Assembly (NCBI GenBank): GCA_937995835.1
Contig: CALKIV010000084.1
Location: 57,580-121,579 of the forward strand
Direction: 5' to 3'
Length of the DNA stretch: 64,000 bases
Source: an uncultured Dysgonomonas sp.
GTDB taxonomy: Bacteria; Bacteroidota; Bacteroidia; Bacteroidales; Dysgonomonadaceae
Below the pieces are notes generated by a model. The model was not told the DNA's origin and searched no databases. It worked only from the letters and a program-made list of their open reading frames with translations. Of the stretch, positions 18,422 through 27,721 are shown piece after piece (positions within the stretch are counted from its first letter, which is position 1; each line of letters starts with the position of its first letter). The translations under genes were made by a program, and so were the position numbers.

Positions 18422-20254
18422 TTAGTTTTGTAGAGGGTTTCTCTTCAATTTAGGATTCTTCTGTAAAACATCGTAAGCCAATGCTGTATAATAGCTTCCT
18501 ACACGGAAATAGCGAGCTTGTGTAACACGTGGCGCACGTTTTTTCTCGAAAACAAATTTTCCATCTTCGGGTCCTCCTACAACTCTGTATGGATATAATG
18601 CAAATAGGTTTGCAGTCTTACTAGAAGCAGAGCCATTCCAGTCTGTATGAGCCTTTCGCCAGCGTTTCATATCCCATAAACGATGATCTTCGAATGCTAG
18701 TTCGCAACGTCTTTCGCTTTGAATTTTTTCTATTGTTATAGAAGATAAGCTATTTGGAGCAAAACCAGCTCTTTCTCTCAAAAGATTGATGTAGGTTAAA
18801 GCTTTGTCAGTTTCGTTCAATTCAAATGCAGCTTCAGCAGCATTTAGGTAAATTTCTCCCATCCGGAAGTAAACCCACCACATTTCGCTACCCGTAACAT
18901 TGATGCCCGAACCGGGAGTCATGTCCACAAACTTTCGCAGATAGAAGCCAGTGTTAGACACATCTACCAAGCTTTGATGCGGTCCATCAGCTCCCACAAG
19001 AGTTTTACCATCAGAGTGTATAGAGCCAAGGATGTCGCTCGTTTTAATAACATATTTACTTCCGTCCCATTCGTATATCCCTGCTTGGATATCTAGTTCT
19101 GTTCTGAATGTGCTTTTAGGACGTAGCACAGTTCCGTCCAAACGTGCATCTCTATTCAAGAATGGTTCGTCTATAGAATTGAAAAATAAGAAGTTGCCAC
19201 TAGCATCTGTTACTTTCATTTCTCCACTTCTGCCATCTAAAAAATCGTATGCTTCTACTAGATTTAATGTCGGTACGACAGTTGAGCCTGAATTGAAAGT
19301 CTCTCTTTGCGAACGAGCCAAATTGAGATAAGTAAATGTAGTAGGATAAGTGGAAGAATGGTCTCTAGCAAAAATCACTTCCGTGTTTGCAGCTTTTTCA
19401 TTTATAGCTTTGTAATAGCTATTTGCATCTCTATTTCCCATCATTAAGTTAAACACTTGGTCGTTAATGATCTTTTCGGAGGCTGCCAAACTAGCTTTGT
19501 AATACTCATCCTTATCAGCCCCTGCCATTGCTACCTCGCCAGTTGGCAGTGCATTAGCGATTTCGGGAGTTTTGGTTGCACTATATTTTGCTATGGATGC
19601 AGCATAAAGCATGGCTCTGGATTGCAATGCTAGAGCAGCGTATTGGTTGGCTCTATTTTTTAATCCATTATTCACCTTCAGATCTTCGTGGATGGCTTCT
19701 GTTTCGGTTCTGATAAAGTCATAGATAGTTTGCTCTTTTTCGCGAGGAAACTGCCACAGAGTGACATCTTCACCACCTTGGTAGTTATACACATCAGTAA
19801 CTAAAGGTATCCCTCCCATTCGTTTTACGATTTCGAAGTATAATAAGGCTCTTAAAAAACGATATTCACTTTGATATGCTTTTATAATATTTTTGTCGTG
19901 TATGGTAGAGCCTTCGATATCTCGTATAGCAATGTTTATTTCACGAATGAGTGTATAGTCCCAGTTGTAAAACCAATTGTAGGGATATGTTCCAAAGATA
20001 TTATTATTCTCTTCGTGTACTCCGGATGAAGACCACATGCCATCGTCAATAATGGTATGTCCGGTCACTACATCTAAAGATGCTTCTGCTGGTATGCGAG
20101 AATAAATGTTACTTAAGTTTCGTTGAATCAGATTTTCACTGTTCCAAACTTCCTCTTTTGGGACGATGTCGTTAGGATCAGTTTCTAACCAGTCATTGCA
20201 TGATGACAATAGGATCAGACTGATCATTGATATGAATATAATTGTTTTTTTCAT
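18422..20254 (-). CDS. SusD/RagB family lipoprotein (arabinan locus)
   Basis: A 610-residue lipoprotein with lipobox LLSSC (Cys19) followed by NDWLETDPND, the usual SusD N-terminus. Helical motif EYRFLRALLYFEIVKRMGGIP (about 130-150) and C-terminal CELAFEDHRLWDMKRWRKA are present. Members of this longer subgroup bind oligosaccharides at the surface and lid the SusC barrel. It lies 22 bases after the SusC stop. From context the ligand should be arabino-oligosaccharide. Confidence 0.95.
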   Translation of the reverse strand: MKKTIIFISMISLILLSSCNDWLETDPNDIVPKEEVWNSENLIQRNLSNIYSRIPAEASLDVVTGHTIIDDGMWSSSGVHEENNNIFGTYPYNWFYNWDYTLIREINIAIRDIEGSTIHDKNIIKAYQSEYRFLRALLYFEIVKRMGGIPLVTDVYNYQGGEDVTLWQFPREKEQTIYDFIRTETEAIHEDLKVNNGLKNRANQYAALALQSRAMLYAASIAKYSATKTPEIANALPTGEVAMAGADKDEYYKASLAASEKIINDQVFNLMMGNRDANSYYKAINEKAANTEVIFARDHSSTYPTTFTYLNLARSQRETFNSGSTVVPTLNLVEAYDFLDGRSGEMKVTDASGNFLFFNSIDEPFLNRDARLDGTVLRPKSTFRTELDIQAGIYEWDGSKYVIKTSDILGSIHSDGKTLVGADGPHQSLVDVSNTGFYLRKFVDMTPGSGINVTGSEMWWVYFRMGEIYLNAAEAAFELNETDKALTYINLLRERAGFAPNSLSSITIEKIQSERRCELAFEDHRLWDMKRWRKAHTDWNGSASSKTANLFALYPYRVVGGPEDGKFVFEKKRAPRVTQARYFRVGSYYTALAYDVLQKNPKLKRNPLQN

Positions 20255-20276
20255 TGTTTTAAATGCTTAAGGTTCA

Positions 20277-23200
20277 TTAAAATGTAAGGTTGACTCCAAA
20301 GTTGAATGTTCTTACTGTCGGAGAACCTAGACCTGTATCTATTCCCAACTCAGGATCTATTCCATAATCGCTCACGTTGTCAAGCGAGAATAGGTTATAA
20401 CAGTTGGCATAGAAGCGTAGATCATTGATATGGTAGCGAGATGTCAGCTTTTTAGGTATGGTATATCCAACTTCCAGTGTTCTGAGTTTGATATAATTTA
20501 TATTTGTCATCCAAAAAGTACTAGCTCTATTGTAATTAGAATGTGCCAATTGATCGGAACGTATCGATGGATATTTTCCTGCTACCCAAGCACTATTTGC
20601 ATCAGTAGGGTCGGCATGATGCCATGCATCTTTGAAAAGATAGCTTGGCGAATTATTATTTCCTAAAAGAGGAGCTCTTAGTTCAAACTGACGCATATAT
20701 GATTGCATGGATGCACCTGTAAAGTCAGCTTTGAGATCAAAATTATTCCATTCTACTTGAAGATTTAGAGCGAAGTTGACATAAGGTAGAGCTCCTTGGG
20801 CATATCCGATAGGTCTTTCGTCCAGTGCGTCTATTATGCCATCATTGTTGGTGTCTTTGTAGATCAGGTCGCCGGGAAGTAGGGTAGAGTTCCCTTTTCC
20901 ATCAAGATCTATTTCATAGTTCTGTATTTGCTCTTGATTTTGGAACTGTCCTATAACTTCATACCCCCAGAGGATATCAGCCCAACGATTGCCCAATCCA
21001 TTTCTGTATTTGTTCCAACTACTGCCAAGTGTGGCATCGGCATCGTAGTGTCCCATTTTTCTTCTCGAGATTGTTGCGTTACCCCCAACCTTGTATCTGA
21101 CTTGGTCTATTTTGTCGTTCCAGTTTAGGGTAAACTCCACACCTCTATGCGAGTCAGAGTTCAAATTTTGTTGAGGAGCCTCGAAGCCCACTTCGGTGGG
21201 AATTAATAAGTGTACTCCTGTAGCCGGAATCCCAGATCTTTTTCTGTAGAAAAGATCGAAGGTACTGTTTAGCCTTCCGTCTAAGAAATCAGCATCGAAT
21301 CCTACGTTGTACATCGTAGACTTCATCCATGTGATGGTCGTTGTAGGCAAACCTCTAGATGCTATTCCCGACAAGGTTTTGTCGCCCAATACAGATGTCC
21401 CTTGTTTCCAGTTATAACCTTCATGGTAGGCATGTGGAGCAACTATCCAAGAGTTATTCAAATTCTTGTCATCTCCTGTTTGCCCAAATGAGGCTCTGAG
21501 TTTGAAGTTCGTTAGCCAGTTTTGTTTAATCTCTTCCATAAATGCTTCTTCAGATAGTCTCCATCCTACAGATACAGAAGGAAAGAATCCCCATCTGGAT
21601 CCGTCTTGGAAAAGGGATGAACCATCGTATCTTCCGGCAGTCTCAACGTAATACTTGTTATCATAATCATAATTAAGTCTATAGATTAGACTGGCTTTTC
21701 TGAATCTAGTACTTGTATCTTCCATATAGTTCATTTCATCCAAGTCTAACGGATAAAGAATGTTGTTGCTTGGGTTTCCTTGAATTTGATAGAATTTTCT
21801 TTTGCTATCATTTACTTCACTAACAGCCAATGCGCCCACATTGTGTAGTCCAAATCTATTTTGATAATTTAGTTGAAATTGCCAAGTCAATTCGTCCCTG
21901 TTTTCGTATCTTCTTCTTTTCCATCCGGCATTGCTACTGCCATTGTTTGAAATGTAACTGTCGCTATCTTTATCGTATCTGTAAGCATCCCAGCTATACT
22001 CATGCCTATCCTCATTGTTGTTTGCATACCAGTATGACATTGTGCCTTTGGCTTTCAAGCCTTCTATAGGGATGTCATATTCTGCGAAAAGTGATGTTTG
22101 CAATACCTTCCATACATCGTCTGTATATCCTGCAATATCTCTGTGGAAAGATGCAGGATTCCAAGAACCTCCTGAGGTCTGATTTATGAAGTCAGGATTA
22201 TTGTTAGCATACATTGATTCGGTGGGTTTGTTAAGAAACATAGCAAAGTAAGGTCCCCAATAGTTATCTTGATTCATACCCGGAACACTTACATTGTTTC
22301 TTGTTTCTATACGTCCATTGGTTTTTGTTCCTACTTTTAACCCTTTCACAAGATCAATATCAAAGTTGGCTTGGAGATTTGTTCTTTTGAATGAATATCC
22401 TTTGAATACTGCATCCTGATCGATGTGAGAAAGAGAGAGATAGTAACTGCTTTTTTCAGATCCACCCGAAGCATTTATGTTAAAATGATAAATGGGCGCA
22501 TTTTTACTGATTATTGCATTGTAATAATCTTCTCCATTGCTCTTCCAATACTCCAAATCTTCCATTGTGTTTGCTGTGCCACCATGTTTGTTCAGATCAC
22601 TTTCCATCAATGCACGCACATAATCATATGCTCCGGCAGGCTTTGGATATCTAGACATATTCTGGATGCCAAAATAAGCCGTAGCGTTGATCGTGTTTTT
22701 TGTGTTGCGTGCTCCTGATTTTGTAGTTACTAGCACAACTCCGTTGGCAGCACGTACTCCGTAGATGGCAGCAGAACCGTCTTTTAGTACAGATATGCTT
22801 TCTATGTCATTGGAACTTAGATTGTTGAAATGCCCTTCATCTGACGGCATGCCATCGATTACGTAAAGTGGGCTACCTAAGTTACGTATTTGAATATTTG
22901 TGCTTGCTCCGGGTCTACCATCGGTTTGACGTGCAGAGATACCTGCAACCTTCCCCACTAAGGTTCCTGAAGTGGTGACAGATGCTGTACGAATGATGTC
23001 GTCCGAACTGATATTACTAATAGCACCCGTAATAGAACTTTTAGTTTGAGTACCATAGCCTACCACTACTACTTGTTCTAGGGCTTGAGCATCTTCCTGC
23101 ATCATTATTTTAAAAGAAGTCTGAGCACCCACAGTTGCCAATTGTTCTTTGTATCCTATGTAAGAGAATGCAAGAACATCACTCTGAGAATCTACTTTTA

Positions 23201-23399
23201 AGTTAAATACCCCATCAACATTGGTTATGGTGGCTAGTTTAGATTCTTTTCCTTTTACAACTACCGAAACTCCGATCAAGGGTTCGTTAGAAATTCCGTC
23301 TAGGACTTTTCCTGTAATGTTGATGTTTCCCTGTCCGTATGCATATATTTGTGTGCATAACAGAAGTAAGATCAACATCCATTTAAATTGTTTTTTCAT
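20277..23399 (-). CDS. SusC family TonB-dependent transporter (arabinan locus)
   Basis: A 1040-residue outer-membrane transporter with a signal peptide ending near YAYGQ, a carboxypeptidase-regulatory-like domain (about 26-105), the EQVVVVGYGTQ segment, a plug with LGSPLYVIDG and LKDGSAAIYGVRAANGVV, and a beta barrel ending in an aromatic residue (NLTF). It imports the SusD-captured oligosaccharide. It starts 28 bases after the GH43 stop. No STN domain, so control is through the hybrid regulator rather than a sigma/anti-sigma pair. Confidence 0.95.
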   Translation of the reverse strand: MKKQFKWMLILLLLCTQIYAYGQGNINITGKVLDGISNEPLIGVSVVVKGKESKLATITNVDGVFNLKVDSQSDVLAFSYIGYKEQLATVGAQTSFKIMMQEDAQALEQVVVVGYGTQTKSSITGAISNISSDDIIRTASVTTSGTLVGKVAGISARQTDGRPGASTNIQIRNLGSPLYVIDGMPSDEGHFNNLSSNDIESISVLKDGSAAIYGVRAANGVVLVTTKSGARNTKNTINATAYFGIQNMSRYPKPAGAYDYVRALMESDLNKHGGTANTMEDLEYWKSNGEDYYNAIISKNAPIYHFNINASGGSEKSSYYLSLSHIDQDAVFKGYSFKRTNLQANFDIDLVKGLKVGTKTNGRIETRNNVSVPGMNQDNYWGPYFAMFLNKPTESMYANNNPDFINQTSGGSWNPASFHRDIAGYTDDVWKVLQTSLFAEYDIPIEGLKAKGTMSYWYANNNEDRHEYSWDAYRYDKDSDSYISNNGSSNAGWKRRRYENRDELTWQFQLNYQNRFGLHNVGALAVSEVNDSKRKFYQIQGNPSNNILYPLDLDEMNYMEDTSTRFRKASLIYRLNYDYDNKYYVETAGRYDGSSLFQDGSRWGFFPSVSVGWRLSEEAFMEEIKQNWLTNFKLRASFGQTGDDKNLNNSWIVAPHAYHEGYNWKQGTSVLGDKTLSGIASRGLPTTTITWMKSTMYNVGFDADFLDGRLNSTFDLFYRKRSGIPATGVHLLIPTEVGFEAPQQNLNSDSHRGVEFTLNWNDKIDQVRYKVGGNATISRRKMGHYDADATLGSSWNKYRNGLGNRWADILWGYEVIGQFQNQEQIQNYEIDLDGKGNSTLLPGDLIYKDTNNDGIIDALDERPIGYAQGALPYVNFALNLQVEWNNFDLKADFTGASMQSYMRQFELRAPLLGNNNSPSYLFKDAWHHADPTDANSAWVAGKYPSIRSDQLAHSNYNRASTFWMTNINYIKLRTLEVGYTIPKKLTSRYHINDLRFYANCYNLFSLDNVSDYGIDPELGIDTGLGSPTVRTFNFGVNLTF

Positions 23400-23427
23400 A
23401 ATTTTTTTTAGATAAAATTGGTGTTTT

Positions 23428-24912
23428 TCATTTTACTCTTTTTCCCCATATAGATTCACCTGCAGCGTTGAGCCCTGTAAATAAGATTGTTACTTTTTCA
23501 TTTTCCCAATCTTGTCCCATATGCAGATGTAATCCTTCTATCGTTTCTGAAGCATGAATAGAGAGTTTGTCATCTTTACTCATACTCCAAGTGCCTTTTA
23601 GATCACCCGTTAAAGTGTTGTCATTGTGGAAAGTGACAGTATGTGAAAGGCACATCTCTTTTTCAGCTAAATGATTTTCTCCCCACAATATTTGTCCGGC
23701 AAACAGTTCTCTTTCCGGAGCATCTCCCTTTATATGTATTATTTCCCATTCTCCAACAAGATCTTTATCCTCTATTTTTTGTGTGGGTGTGTTGGCATAT
23801 CGTTGAGGTGATGCTACTGGCCAACCATCGCTTGTCCAGAAAATTTGACGAAGATGAAAATCCATCATGTGATTTTCTGGAGCTAATCGCGCTTGATGTC
23901 CCATGTAGAAATTGCCATCTTTGTCTTGAAAAACAGAACAATGTGCCACACCTGCCCATCCGGTATGATTTTGAAACCTGTATGGATAAGTCAATATTGG
24001 ATAATCATCTATTTGCTCTCGCATGTCTTTTCCAAAATAGTCGAAGAAGGGTCCTTGAGGCTTGTCTGATCGTCCAACTCTTACATTGTATGTAGTCATT
24101 AGTGGATCGTAGGACACAAACAAGAAGTATTGTTTCAACTCTTGGTTGTAAACAATTTCCGGTGCTTCTAAATTGTTTTTAGAAGGGTTGTCTCTCCGAG
24201 CCGTGAGAATGCCTTGATCGTTTGGCTTCATGGTTAACCCCGTTTCGGGGTTTAGCTGTACAACGTGTAAGCCTCCGAAGTATGAGCCATAGTGCATCCA
24301 TTGTTCGCCTGTTGTCGGATCTGTTACTATGCTAGCGTCTATCGCATTCATTACGTCGCCCCCTTTAGTTTTTACCACACAACCTTTCAGCTGCCATGGC
24401 CCTTCGGGTGAAGTGGCTTCTGCCAATCCGATGTATGATGTTTGTTTGCCAAAAGAAGATACACTGTAGTATAAGCGCAGCTTGCCTTGATACTCCAGAA
24501 TATATGGAGCCCAAATATTGCTTGCTCCTTCGCCATCAGCATGCTCAAGCACCCAGTCTTTTGCTTCTTGTGGAATTTCTTCGAGCGCCCATCCCACATA
24601 TTCCCAATTGACCAGATCTTTCGACTTCCTCACTTGAATGTATCCAAAAGGGAGTTGTTTATCTTTTATTTCCTTGTCATTTTGTCCCAAAATGGCATCT
24701 GTAGAATAGGCATAATATGTGTCGCCAATCAACAGAATAGAAGGGTCGTGCACATTATATGTTCCCCATTTCTTGTAGTCTTCCATTTTGGAGAAGTTGG
24801 AATAATCATCCACCCATGGATTTTGTTGATCTACGGGTGTGATTGATCTCTGTAAACAGGAGCATAACAAAGTCATGCATCCCAATATATAGCCAAGTTT
24901 TTTAATCTTCAT
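23428..24912 (-). CDS. GH43 lipoprotein, arabinanase-like
   Basis: A 494-residue lipoprotein (lipobox LLCSC, Cys19). Propeller motifs: base Asp56 in NVHDPS, the AIDAS Asp region, acid Glu249 in LEAPE. The C-terminal beta domain ends ESIWGKRVK, matching its paralogue at 15949-17568. It should act on alpha-1,5-arabinan as an endo- or exo-enzyme. The third Asp motif reads AIDAS rather than AIDPS, a small departure from the paralogue. It is in the middle of the operon, 12 bases after the GH51 stop. Confidence 0.9.
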   Translation of the reverse strand: MKIKKLGYILGCMTLLCSCLQRSITPVDQQNPWVDDYSNFSKMEDYKKWGTYNVHDPSILLIGDTYYAYSTDAILGQNDKEIKDKQLPFGYIQVRKSKDLVNWEYVGWALEEIPQEAKDWVLEHADGEGASNIWAPYILEYQGKLRLYYSVSSFGKQTSYIGLAEATSPEGPWQLKGCVVKTKGGDVMNAIDASIVTDPTTGEQWMHYGSYFGGLHVVQLNPETGLTMKPNDQGILTARRDNPSKNNLEAPEIVYNQELKQYFLFVSYDPLMTTYNVRVGRSDKPQGPFFDYFGKDMREQIDDYPILTYPYRFQNHTGWAGVAHCSVFQDKDGNFYMGHQARLAPENHMMDFHLRQIFWTSDGWPVASPQRYANTPTQKIEDKDLVGEWEIIHIKGDAPERELFAGQILWGENHLAEKEMCLSHTVTFHNDNTLTGDLKGTWSMSKDDKLSIHASETIEGLHLHMGQDWENEKVTILFTGLNAAGESIWGKRVK

Positions 24913-24924
24913 TACTTAGTGTCT

Positions 24925-26469
24925 TTAGTCTAATGCAACAGTTATCAATGCCTTTGCAGGTAGTGAAACGGTAAGCTTATTGTCATTTACTTTAGCTCCA
25001 TTAAAATCTTTAAGTACTACTTCGTTTGGATTCTCAAAAGTATTGTGCGAATCCATTTTTGTGGCTGTAATAATATTTGCACCTGTTACTTTTAGTTTTT
25101 TAGCACCTCTGATATCAGTATTTATTTCTACAGCATTATTGGGGTCTAGATTCAGGAAGGTTACGTGAATCTTACCTTCGTCGTTTTTGGATGCCGTAAC
25201 AGATACCGAATTGATCTTTTTGTTCATGCGACTATAGGTCGGACTATTGTAATCCAATGGAAGAGCTGTTGCATCTTGATGAACTTTGTACATATCGAAA
25301 ACATGATAGGTAGGCGTCAAAACCAATTGCTCTCCCTTGGTGAAGAATAGAGCTTGTAAGACATTCACCATCTGTGCAATATTTGCAATTTTGACTCTTG
25401 CTGCATGCTTGTGAAATATGTTGATGATAGAGCCTGCCAATAAAGCGTCACGCAATGTGTTTTGCTGGAATAGGAAGCCGGGGTTTGTTCCAGGTTCAAC
25501 GTTATACCATGCTCCCCATTCATCTACAATGAGGTCGATCTTTTTTTGAGGATCATATTGATCCATGATCATAGAGTGTCTTGTGATCAAATTATCCATT
25601 CTCAAGCCGTGTTCCAAAAGAGAAAAATATTCGTCTTCGGTAAATCCTGTTGCATCTCCTTTATCTTCCCATCTGCGGGTGAAAGCATAGTTGTGAAGCG
25701 ATACACCATTCATCATTCCGTGTGGAATGTTTTTCATCATAGTACTCATCCAATGATAGTCATCCACATTAGGACCACCTACCACTTTATAAAGTCTGTT
25801 TTCTCCATAATTACGACAATAGGTTGCATATCTTCTATAGTGTTCTGCATATGCTTCGGCGGTCATATTACCTCCACAGCCCCAGTTTTCGTTTCCTACA
25901 CCCCAGAATTTCACATTCCATGGCTTTTCTCTACCATTTTCTCTTCTAAGATTTGCCATTGGGCTTTCTCCATCAAAGTTGATATATTCTACCCATTTTG
26001 ACATTTCTTCTACCGTTCCGCTTCCTACATTTCCGCAGATGTATGGTTCAGTGCCTATGGCTTCACAGAGGTCAAGAAATTCGTGAGTACCAAAGCTGTT
26101 GTCTTCTACTGTTCCTCCCCAATGTGTATTGATCATTTTAGGACGTGCTTCACGTGCTCCGATACCATCCATCCAATGATATTCATCAGCAAAACATCCA
26201 CCCGGCCAACGCAGGTTGGGGACTTTAATATGCTTCAGGGCATCTATTATATCTTTTCGCCCTCCATTTATGTTAGGTATCTTGGAATCTTCGCCTACCC
26301 ATAACCCATCGTAGATACAATGTCCAAGATGTTCTGAAAATTGTCCATAGATGTGTCGGCTGATTTTATCTTTCCCCAGATCACTGTTGATAACAACATC
26401 TACTTTTTGCTGAGCCATAGCTAACGCACTAGCTACAATGGTCAACGTCAGTAATATTCTTTTTTTCAT
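24925..26469 (-). CDS. GH51 alpha-L-arabinofuranosidase
   Basis: A 514-residue exported enzyme, the standard GH51 length. Signal peptide ends ALAMAQ (about 19). The barrel includes HIYGQFSEHLG (about 39-49), LRWPGGCFADEYHW, acid/base Glu194 in GVGNENWG and nucleophile Glu317 in VDEWG; a C-terminal beta-sandwich ends LPAKALITVAL. It releases arabinose from oligomers, most likely in the periplasm. It lies 37 bases after the first GH43 of the operon. Confidence 0.95.
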   Translation of the reverse strand: MKKRILLTLTIVASALAMAQQKVDVVINSDLGKDKISRHIYGQFSEHLGHCIYDGLWVGEDSKIPNINGGRKDIIDALKHIKVPNLRWPGGCFADEYHWMDGIGAREARPKMINTHWGGTVEDNSFGTHEFLDLCEAIGTEPYICGNVGSGTVEEMSKWVEYINFDGESPMANLRRENGREKPWNVKFWGVGNENWGCGGNMTAEAYAEHYRRYATYCRNYGENRLYKVVGGPNVDDYHWMSTMMKNIPHGMMNGVSLHNYAFTRRWEDKGDATGFTEDEYFSLLEHGLRMDNLITRHSMIMDQYDPQKKIDLIVDEWGAWYNVEPGTNPGFLFQQNTLRDALLAGSIINIFHKHAARVKIANIAQMVNVLQALFFTKGEQLVLTPTYHVFDMYKVHQDATALPLDYNSPTYSRMNKKINSVSVTASKNDEGKIHVTFLNLDPNNAVEINTDIRGAKKLKVTGANIITATKMDSHNTFENPNEVVLKDFNGAKVNDNKLTVSLPAKALITVALD

Positions 26470-26506
26470 GGTCTAAAATATTATAATTAATTGCTTAAAA
26501 GTATTT

Positions 26507-27481
26507 TCATTTTTTTAGAGGAGGTACAGTTACTCCTTCCGTAGTCATATTTATTTTTTCGATCGTTCCATCTTCGTTATGATATAAGTAATCTATACAA
26601 ACAGAACGGCGAAAACTTCCTCCCTCTGTTTGCACAGCCCCATTATGGTAGATGAAATACCATTGTCCTTTGTATTCTATAATAGCCTGATGATTGGTGT
26701 TAGAGTTACCCGCCACTTCATTGATTATACCTTTATATTCCCAAGGGCCTTCGATACTCCGGCTCATTGAATATCCTATTTTTTCAGGAAAATACTGAGC
26801 ATAAGATAAGTAATACCATCCATTATTTTTATGGATCCAAGGAGCCTCAGTGAAGTTTTCTAGCGGTATAGGTACGATAGGGCCATCTAACTCTATCATA
26901 TTATCTTTTAGTTTGGCGTAATAGCACTGTGTGTTGCCCCAAAATAAGTAGGCTTGGCCGTCATCGTCTATCCATACGGAAGGATCTATATCTTCCCAGC
27001 TTATTTGTGTATAATCAGTGGTCATACCGTTGGTAATAATTGCCGAACCTCTCGCATCCTTGAAAGGTCCTATTGGACTATCGGCAACAGCCACACCAAT
27101 AGACTTGCCGTGGATAGAACCATGCTCAACTGTTACATACCAATAGAATTTTCCATTGCGCTCTATCACTTGTGAAGCCCACGCCTCTCCTTTGGCCCAT
27201 GCAAAATCTGTAGCCTTAAGAGGTACCGGATGCTCTTTCCAAGTGATCATATCGTCTGTCGAAAATACAAGCCATTCTCTTATGTCGTAGTGATTGTGTG
27301 GGTGTGGACACACATCATGTCCTGTGTATAAATATACTTTATCGTTATATACCATCGCAGCAGGATCTGCAGTGTATTTGTCAGTAACGAGAGGATTTCC
27401 CTTGTTTACAATTGTTCTTTCTTGCGCAAATAGCACACAAGGAATCAGAAAAAAGAATAGGAATAGATTGTAATTTTTCAT
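26507..27481 (-). CDS. GH43 glycosidase, first gene of arabinan operon
   Basis: A 324-residue exported single-domain GH43 protein; the signal peptide ends VLFAQ (residues 16-20) and no lipobox is clear, so it is probably periplasmic. The base is Asp39 (YTADPA), the pKa modulator lies in EDIDPSVW, the acid is Glu212 (FTEAPW). It lacks the C-terminal domain of the two other GH43 proteins and belongs to a different subfamily, consistent with an exo-arabinofuranosidase or a xylosidase-like activity. It opens the minus-strand operon, facing the regulator gene across 234 bases. Confidence 0.9.
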   Translation of the reverse strand: MKNYNLFLFFFLIPCVLFAQERTIVNKGNPLVTDKYTADPAAMVYNDKVYLYTGHDVCPHPHNHYDIREWLVFSTDDMITWKEHPVPLKATDFAWAKGEAWASQVIERNGKFYWYVTVEHGSIHGKSIGVAVADSPIGPFKDARGSAIITNGMTTDYTQISWEDIDPSVWIDDDGQAYLFWGNTQCYYAKLKDNMIELDGPIVPIPLENFTEAPWIHKNNGWYYLSYAQYFPEKIGYSMSRSIEGPWEYKGIINEVAGNSNTNHQAIIEYKGQWYFIYHNGAVQTEGGSFRRSVCIDYLYHNEDGTIEKINMTTEGVTVPPLKK

Positions 27482-27715
27482 AGTTTATTGATATCTTATT
27501 TGATTAACTTTTCTTGATTTCTTATCAAGAGACTGATTGTGAGTAAAGGTATGTTCCCTCAGTGTTTTCGTGGTGGATAAATTTGTGTTAAAGGTGGATA
27601 AAAACGTAAAAGGGTAGACAAAAACACTTTTACGTGGATTTTTCATCCAATTAAGTGTATAAACTACATTCTTTTTTAATAAATAACAATATCTTTGAAA
27701 AGAAGACTTTAAATT
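27482..27715. promoter_or_regulatory. Divergent control region of arabinan operon and its regulator
   Basis: Contains four phased copies of a GGTGGATAAA-like box, an overlapping inverted repeat, a TCTTGAT/ATCAAGA inverted repeat (27512-27530) near the operon side, and the -7 box TATCTTTG (27690-27697) of the regulator gene. The minus-strand operon has no obvious TAnnTTTG box, as expected for an activator-dependent promoter. Confidence 0.6.
27572..27642. repeat. Four phased direct repeats, candidate binding sites of the hybrid regulator
   Basis: GGTGGATAAA (27572-27581), GGTGGATAAA (27593-27602), GGTAGACAAA (27613-27622) and CGTGGATTTT (27633-27642) start 21, 20 and 20 bases apart, about two helical turns. 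The inverted repeat ACGTAAAAG (27604-27612) / CTTTTACGT (27627-27635) brackets the third copy. AraC-type domains bind direct repeats spaced by helical turns, so this fits the adjacent regulator. Confidence 0.6.
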
Positions 27716-27721
27716 GTGGAT

